NCBI GenBank assembly: GCA_947581845.1
Contig: CANPVY010000261.1
Coordinates: 1-5,421, forward strand
Reading direction: 5' to 3'
Length of the DNA stretch: 5,421 nucleotides
Origin: an uncultured bacterium
GTDB taxonomy: Bacteria; Gemmatimonadota; Gemmatimonadetes; Palauibacterales; KS3-K002
The first letter of the stretch is position 1, and each line of letters begins with the position of its first letter. The translations under genes were made by a program, and so were the position numbers. A model generated the notes under the pieces. It was not told the DNA's origin. It did no database searches and saw only the letters and a list, made by a program, of their open reading frames with translations. This document shows positions 1 to 5,421 of this stretch, in pieces.

Positions 1-1923
1 GCGATCGCTGCTCTCGAGGATGTAGGGCTTGAAGTCGCCGTTCTTGTGGTTGTTGAAGACGGCGTAGACCGCGTTAGCGTCGTGACGCGACGCGTGGACA
101 TCGGCTACGTAGCTTATCTCGGGCACGCCCGGGAACCGCTGGATCCTGTGCCAGCTGGCGCCGCCATCCTCGCTCACCTGGATCAGCCCGTCGTCGGTGC
201 CCACGTAGATCAGCCCTTCCTGGAGCGGCGACTCGTCCAGCGCGACGATCGTACCGAACGGCGAAGTGAAGACATTCTTCCAGACCGCATCCACACTCCA
301 CACCGTCCCCATCACCTCCATCCGGTTGCGATCCAGCTGACGGCTGAGATCCGGGCTGACCGGCACCCAGGTGTCGCCCCGGTCGTCGCTGCGGTACAGC
401 CGGTTCGCCGCGAAGTAGAGCCGGCTGCCCGAATGTGGGCTGATGATGAGCGGCGCGTCCCAGTGCCAGCGCAGCGCCGGCTCGCCGGGCTCCGGCTGCG
501 GCTGGATATCGATCCGCTCGCCGCTGCGCCGGTCATAGCGCACCAGCCCGGCGTACTGGTACTGCGAGTAGAGGATATCGGGGTTCTCCGGATCGACCCG
601 CGTCTGGAACCCATCGCCGCCCAGCGTGATGAACCAGTCGCCGTTACGGATCCCATGGACGCTCGTCGTCCGCGACGGGCCGCCCAGCGTCGAGTTGTCC
701 TGCGTGCCGCCGTAGAGGTTGTAGAAGGGGAGATCGTTATCGAGGCCGACCCGATAGAACTGGGTCACCGGCAGATTCGCCACGAACCTCCAGGTCGCGC
801 CGCGGTCCCACGACTCGTAGATACCGCCGTCGCTACCCACCATGAGGTAATCGGGGTCGTGCGGGTCGAAGACGAAGGCGTGGTTGTCCACGTGCTTGGA
901 CTCCGAGCCAAGCACGTGGAACGTCCGGCCGCCGTCCTCCGTGTAGTGGATCATCACGTCCATCGCGTAGACGCGATCGAACCGGTGAGGATCCGCGTAG
1001 ATCTCGCCGTAGTACTGCGGATCGACGACGATGTAGTCGTTCATCTTCACCCAATGCTCGCCGCGATCCGGCGAGCGGAAGAAGCCGCTCTCGTCGCCCT
1101 GCGCAGCGATCAGCGCGTAGACCACGTCCGGGTGCTCCGGTGAGACCGCCAGCGCGATCCGGCCCATGTCCACCTTGGGAAGCCCCCGGGTCAGCTTCCG
1201 CCAGGTTGCGCCCGCGTCCGACGTCTTGTAGATCGCCGACTCGGGACCGCCGGCCACCAGGATGCCGACGTGCCGCCGCCGTTGATAGGACGCCGCGTAG
1301 ATGACGTCCGGGTCACGCGGGTCGAAGGCGATGTCGGTGATCCCCGTGTTCTCGCTGACGTGCAGCACCCGCTGCCAGCTCGCACCCCCGTCGCTCGTCT
1401 TGTAGAGGCCACGGGCGCCGCCCGGCGCCCACAGCGGCCCCTGGGCGGCGACGTAGACGACGTCCGAATCGCGCGGATCGATGAGGATCTTGCCGATGTG
1501 CTCGGACTCCCGGAGACCCACGTTCGTCCAGCTGCGGCCGGCGTCCAGGCTCTTGTAGACGCCGTCGCCGTAGCCGACGCTCCGCTGGCTGGCGTTCTCG
1601 CCCGTGCCCAGCCAGATGACCTGCGGATTATGAGGGTCGAGCGCGAGACAGCCGATCGAGTAGGAGCCGTAGTCGTCGAAGATCGGCTCCCAGGTCGTCC
1701 CACTGTTCGCCGTCTTCCAAACGTTGCCCGACGCGACCGCCACATACCAGGTGCTCCGGTCCGTCGGGTCGATGACGATGTCGCCGATCCGGCCCGACTG
1801 CAGCGCCGGGCCGATATTGCGCAGCTCCAGCCCGGCGAAGGTCTCGGCTCTCATCCGCTGCGCCAATAGGGCCGACGCGTTCAGAGCTAAGACCGCGGAG
1901 AGGATTAACACGATGCGCCACAT
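1..1923 (-). CDS. Exported BNR/Asp-box beta-propeller protein (sortilin/VPS10-like 'glycosyl hydrolase' class), 3' end outside window
   Basis: The frame is open without a stop for 641 codons from ATG 1921-1923 to the left edge. A signal peptide (residues 1-21) is followed by the family opening GLELRNIGPAL. Nine complete Asp boxes (S/T-x-D-x-G-x-T/S-W type) lie near residues 71-78, 125-132, 176-183, 234-241, 284-291, 328-335, 371-378, 512-519 and 584-591; a tenth begins at S638 and is cut by the edge. Between them recur IDPxDxxxVY strands, as expected of stacked propeller blades. Other stretches I recognise from this family are GTGENASQRSVGYGDGVYKS, GGTQDNSTLGGPSRT and NNHKNGDFKPY. Homologues usually run to about 1000 residues, so a third or more is probably missing. 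Databases label them glycosyl hydrolase or VPS10/sortilin-like, but no proven reaction is known to me and I see no catalytic site. The protein is probably periplasmic or secreted. The gene lies 82 bp behind the symporter and may share its transcript. Family is sure; function is not. Confidence 0.93.
   Translation of the reverse strand, partial: MWRIVLILSAVLALNASALLAQRMRAETFAGLELRNIGPALQSGRIGDIVIDPTDRSTWYVAVASGNVWKTANSGTTWEPIFDDYGSYSIGCLALDPHNPQVIWLGTGENASQRSVGYGDGVYKSLDAGRSWTNVGLRESEHIGKILIDPRDSDVVYVAAQGPLWAPGGARGLYKTSDGGASWQRVLHVSENTGITDIAFDPRDPDVIYAASYQRRRHVGILVAGGPESAIYKTSDAGATWRKLTRGLPKVDMGRIALAVSPEHPDVVYALIAAQGDESGFFRSPDRGEHWVKMNDYIVVDPQYYGEIYADPHRFDRVYAMDVMIHYTEDGGRTFHVLGSESKHVDNHAFVFDPHDPDYLMVGSDGGIYESWDRGATWRFVANLPVTQFYRVGLDNDLPFYNLYGGTQDNSTLGGPSRTTSVHGIRNGDWFITLGGDGFQTRVDPENPDILYSQYQYAGLVRYDRRSGERIDIQPQPEPGEPALRWHWDAPLIISPHSGSRLYFAANRLYRSDDRGDTWVPVSPDLSRQLDRNRMEVMGTVWSVDAVWKNVFTSPFGTIVALDESPLQEGLIYVGTDDGLIQVSEDGGASWHRIQRFPGVPEISYVADVHASRHDANAVYAVFNNHKNGDFKPYILESSDR
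1861..1923 (-). other. Sec-type signal peptide of the propeller protein
   Basis: The first 21 residues are a short positive N-region (MWR), a hydrophobic core (IVLILSAVLAL) and a small-residue end (NASALLA) before Gln22. Cleavage could fall after ASA (residue 18) or LLA (residue 21). There is no cysteine, so it is not a lipoprotein signal. The leucine codons here are unusual: TTA at residues 6 and 12, CTA at 19 and TTG at 20, whereas the remaining 620 visible codons of the gene use none of these three. Confidence 0.85.
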
Positions 1924-1928
1924 ACTTC

Positions 1929-1935
1929 CCTCCTT
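1929..1935 (-). promoter_or_regulatory. Ribosome binding site of the propeller gene
   Basis: On the minus strand AAGGAGG stands 5 bases before the ATG at 1921-1923. It is a perfect match to the anti-Shine-Dalgarno consensus, and it fixes this start over the in-frame ATG at residue 24, which would discard the signal peptide. The rest of the 82-bp gap (1924-2005) shows no convincing promoter or terminator, so read-through from the symporter is the simpler reading. Confidence 0.85.
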
Positions 1936-2005
1936 GCACACGCTCGTAAAGTCGTGCCGCGTTCGCTCAGCGGGCACCGCCAGTCGGACTCCTGGAATCG
2001 GCACC

Positions 2006-3550
2006 CTACAAGAAGATCACGTAGAGGGCCAGCGTCAGGACCACGACCCCCAAACAGAGCATATCGAAGAGCCAATCCTGCCCCAGCAGTGCCGTGGTCG
2101 ACGTCTCGCGGGAAGCCGCGTCGACCACCAAGCTGGGCTCCGCTTCCGGGCTGAACCTCGAGAACAGCACCAGTAGTAGGATCAGCACGAGCCCCGCGAC
2201 CCACATCTGATCCAGAAACACCATATCAGGGTTCGTCAGCTTGACCAACACGGTCACGGGCACGGTAAGACCCATCACCCAGGCCGCGGCGCCCGCTCTC
2301 GCGCCACGCCAGAACAGTCCCCCCAGGAAGACCACTGCGACGCCTGGCGTGATCAGGCCCCAGAACTCCTGCATGTAGCTGAACACCCGCTCGAACTGTA
2401 GCAGGAACGGCGACCACGCCGCCGCGATCGCCAGGAACGCCACGGTGCTCGCCCGGCCCACCGTGATCAGGTGCCGCTGCGAGCTCTCCGGCCGCAGGTG
2501 CCGCTGATAAAGATCGACGGTAAAGATGGTGGCGGCCGAGTTGAGCATCGAATCGAGGCTCGACATGATCGCCGCCATCAGGGCCGCGAAGATGAGACCC
2601 GTGAGACCCACAGGCAGCAGTCGCTGGATCAGCATCGGGTACGCCATGTCCGAGCGCGCGAGCTCGTCCGCGTACAGCACCCAGGCGACGATACCCGGGA
2701 TCACCACGATGAACGGGATGAGCAACTTGATGTAGGCGGCGAAGACCGCGCCGTAGAGCCCGTGCCGCACATCCCGCGCCGCCAGCGTCCGCTGCGTGAT
2801 GAACTGGTTGCAGCCCCAGTAGAACAGGTTGGCGATCCAGAGGCCGCCGAAGAACACGGCGAACCAGGGCAGCTCGGGATGGTCGAGCGGCAGGACCGTG
2901 TGGAACTTCTCACCCGCCCGCGCCATCAGCATGTCCCAGCCGCCGACCGCCCGCAGCCCCAGAACCGTGGTGATCGCGCCCCCCACGACGAGCAGCGAGC
3001 CCTGTACGAGGTCGGACCAGACCACCGCCTTGAGGCCGCCATAGGCCGTGTAGGCGCCTGCGAAAGCGGCAAGTATGGCGATCCCCCAACCCAGCGGCAG
3101 CTCGAAGATCGTCTGCAGCGCCAGGCCGCCCGAATAGAGGACCGTCGCCATCGCCACGAACACGTAGGCCAGGATCATGTAGAAGGCGAGGAAGCTGCGG
3201 GACCGGACGTCGAAACGCTCCTCCAGGTACTGGGGCATCGTGGTGATCCCCAGCCTGAGGAACTTGGGCAGGAACCAGCGGGCCACGATGACCAGCGTGA
3301 TCGCGGCCAGCCACTCGTACGACGCGATCGCCAGCCCGAACTCCACAGCCGATCCCGCCATGCCCACGAAGTGCTCGGTCGAGATGCTGCTGGCGATCAG
3401 GCTGATCCCGATGATCCACCACGGCAGGTTGCGTCCGGCCAGGAAGTAGTCGGCCGCCTCACGCTGGCGCCGGCCCACCACCAGCGCAACGACCGCGATC
3501 ACGAGGAAGTAGCCGAGGAAGGCGACGGTATCAATCGCCGAGAAGCCCAC
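2006..3550 (-). CDS. Sodium:solute symporter, SGLT-like (SSS family), probably sugar or sugar-like substrate
   Basis: A complete 514-residue inner-membrane transporter that should couple inward sodium flow to solute uptake. About 14 hydrophobic segments are visible (roughly 5-25, 42-66, 72-95, 118-145, 150-170, 177-200, 229-250, 266-292, 312-340, 362-387, 393-414, 418-437, 446-463, 494-513), the layout of vSGLT. It aligns by eye with vSGLT along its length, e.g. GLAIASYEW, SVLYxGGLAL-like and FITQRTLAA segments. Sugar-contact positions kept are E79 (vSGLT E88), N241 (N260), Y244 (Y263), K275 (K294) and Q394 (Q428). H60 replaces vSGLT Q69 but matches His83 of human SGLT1. S55 replaces the conserved Asn (N64/N78) and A82 replaces S91. 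The sodium-site pair S330-S331 (S364-S365) is present. The start is GTG at 3548-3550, supported by a GGGAGG site. The exact substrate cannot be read from sequence; myo-inositol, sialic acid or another sugar remain possible. Confidence 0.95.
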   Translation of the reverse strand: MGFSAIDTVAFLGYFLVIAVVALVVGRRQREAADYFLAGRNLPWWIIGISLIASSISTEHFVGMAGSAVEFGLAIASYEWLAAITLVIVARWFLPKFLRLGITTMPQYLEERFDVRSRSFLAFYMILAYVFVAMATVLYSGGLALQTIFELPLGWGIAILAAFAGAYTAYGGLKAVVWSDLVQGSLLVVGGAITTVLGLRAVGGWDMLMARAGEKFHTVLPLDHPELPWFAVFFGGLWIANLFYWGCNQFITQRTLAARDVRHGLYGAVFAAYIKLLIPFIVVIPGIVAWVLYADELARSDMAYPMLIQRLLPVGLTGLIFAALMAAIMSSLDSMLNSAATIFTVDLYQRHLRPESSQRHLITVGRASTVAFLAIAAAWSPFLLQFERVFSYMQEFWGLITPGVAVVFLGGLFWRGARAGAAAWVMGLTVPVTVLVKLTNPDMVFLDQMWVAGLVLILLLVLFSRFSPEAEPSLVVDAASRETSTTALLGQDWLFDMLCLGVVVLTLALYVIFL

Positions 3551-3559
3551 TGACAGGAG

Positions 3560-3565
3560 CCTCCC
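3560..3565 (-). promoter_or_regulatory. Ribosome binding site deciding the GTG start of the symporter
   Basis: On the minus strand GGGAGG lies 9 bases before the GTG at 3548-3550. The next methionine in frame is far inside the protein (residue 64), beyond the first membrane segment, so the GTG is the only start that gives a full-length transporter. Confidence 0.8.
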
Positions 3566-3627
3566 TGCTCAGACGCATTGGTTGACCGTGACTCTCGGGC
3601 GTGGATCGGGACTGGAATCGCCGTGCG

Positions 3628-3656
3628 ATTCTAACTGCCAGAGCACGCCGGCTCAA
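3628..3656 (-). promoter_or_regulatory. Candidate sigma-70-type promoter for the symporter
   Basis: Reading the minus strand, TTGAGC (3656-3651; 4 of 6 to TTGACA) is followed after exactly 17 bases by TAGAAT (3633-3628; 5 of 6 to TATAAT). Transcription would begin near 3621 and leave a leader of about 70 bases before the GTG start. It sits in the only gap of useful size and points towards the symporter. It would let the symporter, and probably the propeller gene, be expressed separately from the peptidase. This is motif matching only, so confidence is moderate. Confidence 0.42.
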
Positions 3657-3657
3657 G

Positions 3658-3678
3658 AAGGAAAGGCACCCTTCCCTT
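3658..3678 (-). terminator. Hairpin between peptidase and symporter, possible weak terminator
   Basis: Minus-strand RNA would read AAGGGAAGG, loop GUG, CCUUUCCUU: a 9-bp stem closed by one G-U wobble. On the plus strand that pair becomes an A-C mismatch, so the fold suits minus-strand RNA. It is followed only by CUUGAG rather than a run of U, so it is not a classic intrinsic terminator. It lies about 40 bases beyond the peptidase stop and directly before the candidate -35 box, where a transcript boundary would be expected. Confidence 0.35.
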
Positions 3679-3681
3679 ACT

Positions 3682-3696
3682 GCGCCGAGGCGGCGC
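3682..3696 (-). other. GC-rich hairpin just after the peptidase stop codon
   Basis: Minus strand GCGCCG, loop CCT, CGGCGC gives a 6-bp all-GC stem about 20 bases after the stop. It overlaps a 12-bp perfect palindrome, GCGGCGCGCCGC (3690-3701), so two folds compete. No T-run follows. It could protect the 3' end of the peptidase message or act with the neighbouring hairpin; chance is also possible in DNA this GC-rich. Confidence 0.3.
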
Positions 3697-3715
3697 GCCG
3701 CACTGTGAACTGGCG

Positions 3716-5421
3716 CTAACGCATGCCCTGGGACCGCGGGCCAGGCGGCATGTGCTCGTTCAGGTACCGCGTCAACAGCGTGTAGACGTGGAGCGTCGTC
3801 CCGCGACCCTCGAAGATGCCGTGCGAGCGGCCCGGGTACGGCATGACCGTAAACTGCTTGCCCGCCGCGATCAGCGCGTTCATCAACGCCTCGGTCCCCT
3901 GATAGTGCACGTTGTCGTCGCCCGTACCGTGCACGATCAGCAGGTTCCCTTCCAGCCCGTCCGCGTAGGTGAGCGCCGAAGCCGCCTCGTAGCCCTCCGC
4001 GTTCTCGCTCGGCAAACCCATGTAGCGCTCGCTGTAGATCGTGTCGTAGAAACGCCAGTCCGTCAGCGGCGCTACCGCGAGCGCTGTGCTGTACAGCTCC
4101 GGATAGCGGAAGACGGCGTGCAGGCTCATGTTGCCGCCGTTGCTCCACCCCCAGCTGCCGATGCGGTCGGAGTCGACGTACGGCCACTCCCGGATAACCC
4201 GCACCGCCGCCGCCTGGTCGGCCGCAGCCAGCAGATCGGTCTTGCCGTGGATCACCTTGCGCCATTCCCGCCCCCGCGGGACCGGTGTGCCGCGGTTGTC
4301 CACGCTCATCACGATGTAGCCCTGCTGCGTCAGGAGCAGGTGCCAGAGGTAGGTCGGGCCCATCCACACGTCCCGCACCGTCGAGCCCCAGGGCCCGCCG
4401 TAGACATAGAACAGCACCGGATACCGCTTCGTCGGCTGGAAGTCCGGCGGCTTCATCTGCCAGCCGTCCAGGGCCACGCCATCGCCGATGTCCACCCGGA
4501 AGAACTCGACCGGGCCGCGCTTCAGCGCGTCCAGGCTGGCGCGCAGCGCCGCGTTGTCCACCAGCGTCCGCACCAGCTCGTGGCCCGGCAGCCTCACCAG
4601 CTCGATCCGGTCCGGCTGATCGAATCGCGAGTAAGTGTGGAAGGCCCAGCGGCCGTCCGGGGAGATGTCATAACTGTGCGTACCCGGCTGGTCGGCCGGC
4701 GTCAGACGCTCCGGCGCCCCTCGACCATCGAGCCGGCCGCGATAGAGATAGCGCTGCGTCGGGTTCTCCGGCGCCGCGATGTAGTAGATCCAGCCGGCCC
4801 GCTCGTCGATGTGGAGGACCGTATCGACGTCGAACTCACCCGGCGTGATGAGCTCTTGCTCGCCGCCGCGCCGCGAAACCTTGTAGTGGTGCCGCCAGCC
4901 GTCGCGCTCGCTCACCCAGGTGAACGCCTGCCCGCCGTCCAGCCAGCGGATATCGTTCACCACGTCCACCCAGGCCTCGTCCGTCTCGCTGAGCACCGTC
5001 CGCACCACACCGGTCCCCACATCGCCCAGCAGCACCCGGTTCGTGTTCTGCCGCCGATTCATGTGCTGGATGATGACCTCATCCGAGTTGCCGGCCCATT
5101 CCATACGCGGGATGTAGTGGTCGCGCGGATCGCCCTCGATCCGGAACCAGCGGGTCCCGCCGCCGTCGGCGCTCACCACACCGACACGCACCGCCGAGTT
5201 CGTGGTGCCGGCCTTCGGGTACGGGATCCGCTTGAGCTTCGGGTAGATCGAGTCCGTGTTGTCGATGAGGATGAACTCGCCCAAACCGTGGCTGTCGAAC
5301 TGCCAGTAGGCGATCCGCTCGCCGTCCGGGCTCCAGCGGAACCCGTCGCGCAGATCGAACTCCTCCTCGTAGACCCAATCGGAGGTCCCGTTGATCAGCT
5401 TCTCGGTCCCGTCGCTCGTCA
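3716..5421 (-). CDS. Dipeptidyl-peptidase-IV-like serine exopeptidase (family S9B), start outside window
   Basis: 567 residues are visible before TAG at 3716-3718; the frame is open to the right edge, and the family is usually 720-760 residues, so about 150-200 N-terminal residues are missing. The TTG near 5284 is not the start, because recognisable family sequence lies upstream of it. Counting visible residues (v), a beta-propeller part comes first (WSPDG near v29-33, ISPDG near v252-256), then an alpha/beta-hydrolase domain from about v310. DWVYEEEF (v14-21) holds the paired glutamates (v19, v20; DPP4 Glu205/Glu206) that bind the substrate amino end and mark dipeptide release. Catalytic residues are Ser v426 in GWSNGG, Asp v501 in HGTGDDNVHY and His v533 in GRSHGI; the oxyanion tyrosine is v340 in YVYGGPW. 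The pocket segment FYDTIYSERYMGLP keeps Tyr v458 and v462 (Tyr662/Tyr666). DPP4 Tyr631 is Asn here (v427). It probably cleaves Xaa-Pro or Xaa-Ala dipeptides outside the cytoplasm, but export cannot be checked because the N-terminus is missing. Confidence 0.95.
   Translation of the reverse strand, partial: TSDGTEKLINGTSDWVYEEEFDLRDGFRWSPDGERIAYWQFDSHGLGEFILIDNTDSIYPKLKRIPYPKAGTTNSAVRVGVVSADGGGTRWFRIEGDPRDHYIPRMEWAGNSDEVIIQHMNRRQNTNRVLLGDVGTGVVRTVLSETDEAWVDVVNDIRWLDGGQAFTWVSERDGWRHHYKVSRRGGEQELITPGEFDVDTVLHIDERAGWIYYIAAPENPTQRYLYRGRLDGRGAPERLTPADQPGTHSYDISPDGRWAFHTYSRFDQPDRIELVRLPGHELVRTLVDNAALRASLDALKRGPVEFFRVDIGDGVALDGWQMKPPDFQPTKRYPVLFYVYGGPWGSTVRDVWMGPTYLWHLLLTQQGYIVMSVDNRGTPVPRGREWRKVIHGKTDLLAAADQAAAVRVIREWPYVDSDRIGSWGWSNGGNMSLHAVFRYPELYSTALAVAPLTDWRFYDTIYSERYMGLPSENAEGYEAASALTYADGLEGNLLIVHGTGDDNVHYQGTEALMNALIAAGKQFTVMPYPGRSHGIFEGRGTTLHVYTLLTRYLNEHMPPGPRSQGMR

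Noticed and set aside
46..1143. Long plus-strand open frame (365 codons) opposite the propeller gene
   Set aside because: It is antisense to a frame with clear Asp boxes and a signal peptide. Its product is an Arg/Val/Asp-rich string with no recognisable domain, as expected of the mirror frame in GC-rich DNA.
1924..2005. Promoter or terminator in the gap before the propeller gene
   Set aside because: Only poor -10-like sequences such as TTACGA without a well-placed -35, and only short bulged stems without a T-run, are visible. The gap looks like an intra-operon spacer.
2471..3553. Long plus-strand open frame (360 codons) opposite the symporter
   Set aside because: The product is rich in Arg, His, Gln, Glu and Asp, which is the complement of hydrophobic membrane codons. 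There is no domain, and the opposite strand encodes an unmistakable SSS transporter.
3551..3715. Small gene or small RNA in the 165-bp gap
   Set aside because: No open frame with a ribosome binding site fits. The structure present is explained better by a transcript boundary and a symporter leader.
3531..4367. Second minus-strand frame of 278 codons overlapping the peptidase and symporter
   Set aside because: It is a shifted frame over the catalytic domain, and its product has no family features while the peptidase frame has all of its catalytic residues.
5282..5284. TTG as the start codon of the peptidase
   Set aside because: The same frame continues upstream to the edge and contains the DWVYEEEF and WSPDG family motifs, so the true start lies outside the window.

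Overview
The window is a GC-rich stretch (roughly two thirds G+C by eye) carrying three protein genes, all on the minus strand, so transcription runs from high to low coordinates. In that order they are: a dipeptidyl-peptidase-IV-type serine exopeptidase (S9B) whose start lies beyond the right edge; a complete 514-residue sodium:solute symporter of the SGLT type; and an exported BNR/Asp-box beta-propeller protein of the sortilin/VPS10-like 'glycosyl hydrolase' class, whose 3' end lies beyond the left edge. Two of the three genes run off the window. I see no RNA genes, mobile elements, CRISPR arrays or phage features.

Organism: this is clearly bacterial DNA, with Shine-Dalgarno sites, tight gene spacing and one GTG start. 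Strong GC bias together with S9 exopeptidases and very large Asp-box propeller proteins is typical of Gemmatimonadota, Acidobacteriota and related environmental lineages. That placement is inferred from gene content and is not proven.

Layout: 1-1923 propeller protein (641 codons visible, signal peptide at its start). 1924-2005 short gap holding a perfect AAGGAGG ribosome binding site. 2006-3550 symporter. 3551-3715 the only sizeable gap (165 bp), with two hairpins behind the peptidase stop codon, then a plausible sigma-70-type promoter and a Shine-Dalgarno site for the symporter. 3716-5421 peptidase. No gene-free stretch reaches 300 bases.

How the genes may work together: the peptidase family removes Xaa-Pro or Xaa-Ala dipeptides from peptides, usually outside the cytoplasm. 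The symporter imports a small solute using sodium, and keeps most of the sugar-contacting residues known from vSGLT and human SGLT1. The propeller protein is exported, and its family has no firmly assigned reaction. A scavenging role for the cluster (outer digestion plus sodium-driven uptake) is reasonable but is inference from context. The sequence looks like an ordinary metabolic neighbourhood, and I did not find a clearly new system. The points worth a second look are the hybrid sugar-site signature of the symporter, the Tyr-to-Asn change beside the peptidase nucleophile, the structured gap between those two genes, and the rare leucine codons confined to the propeller protein's signal peptide.
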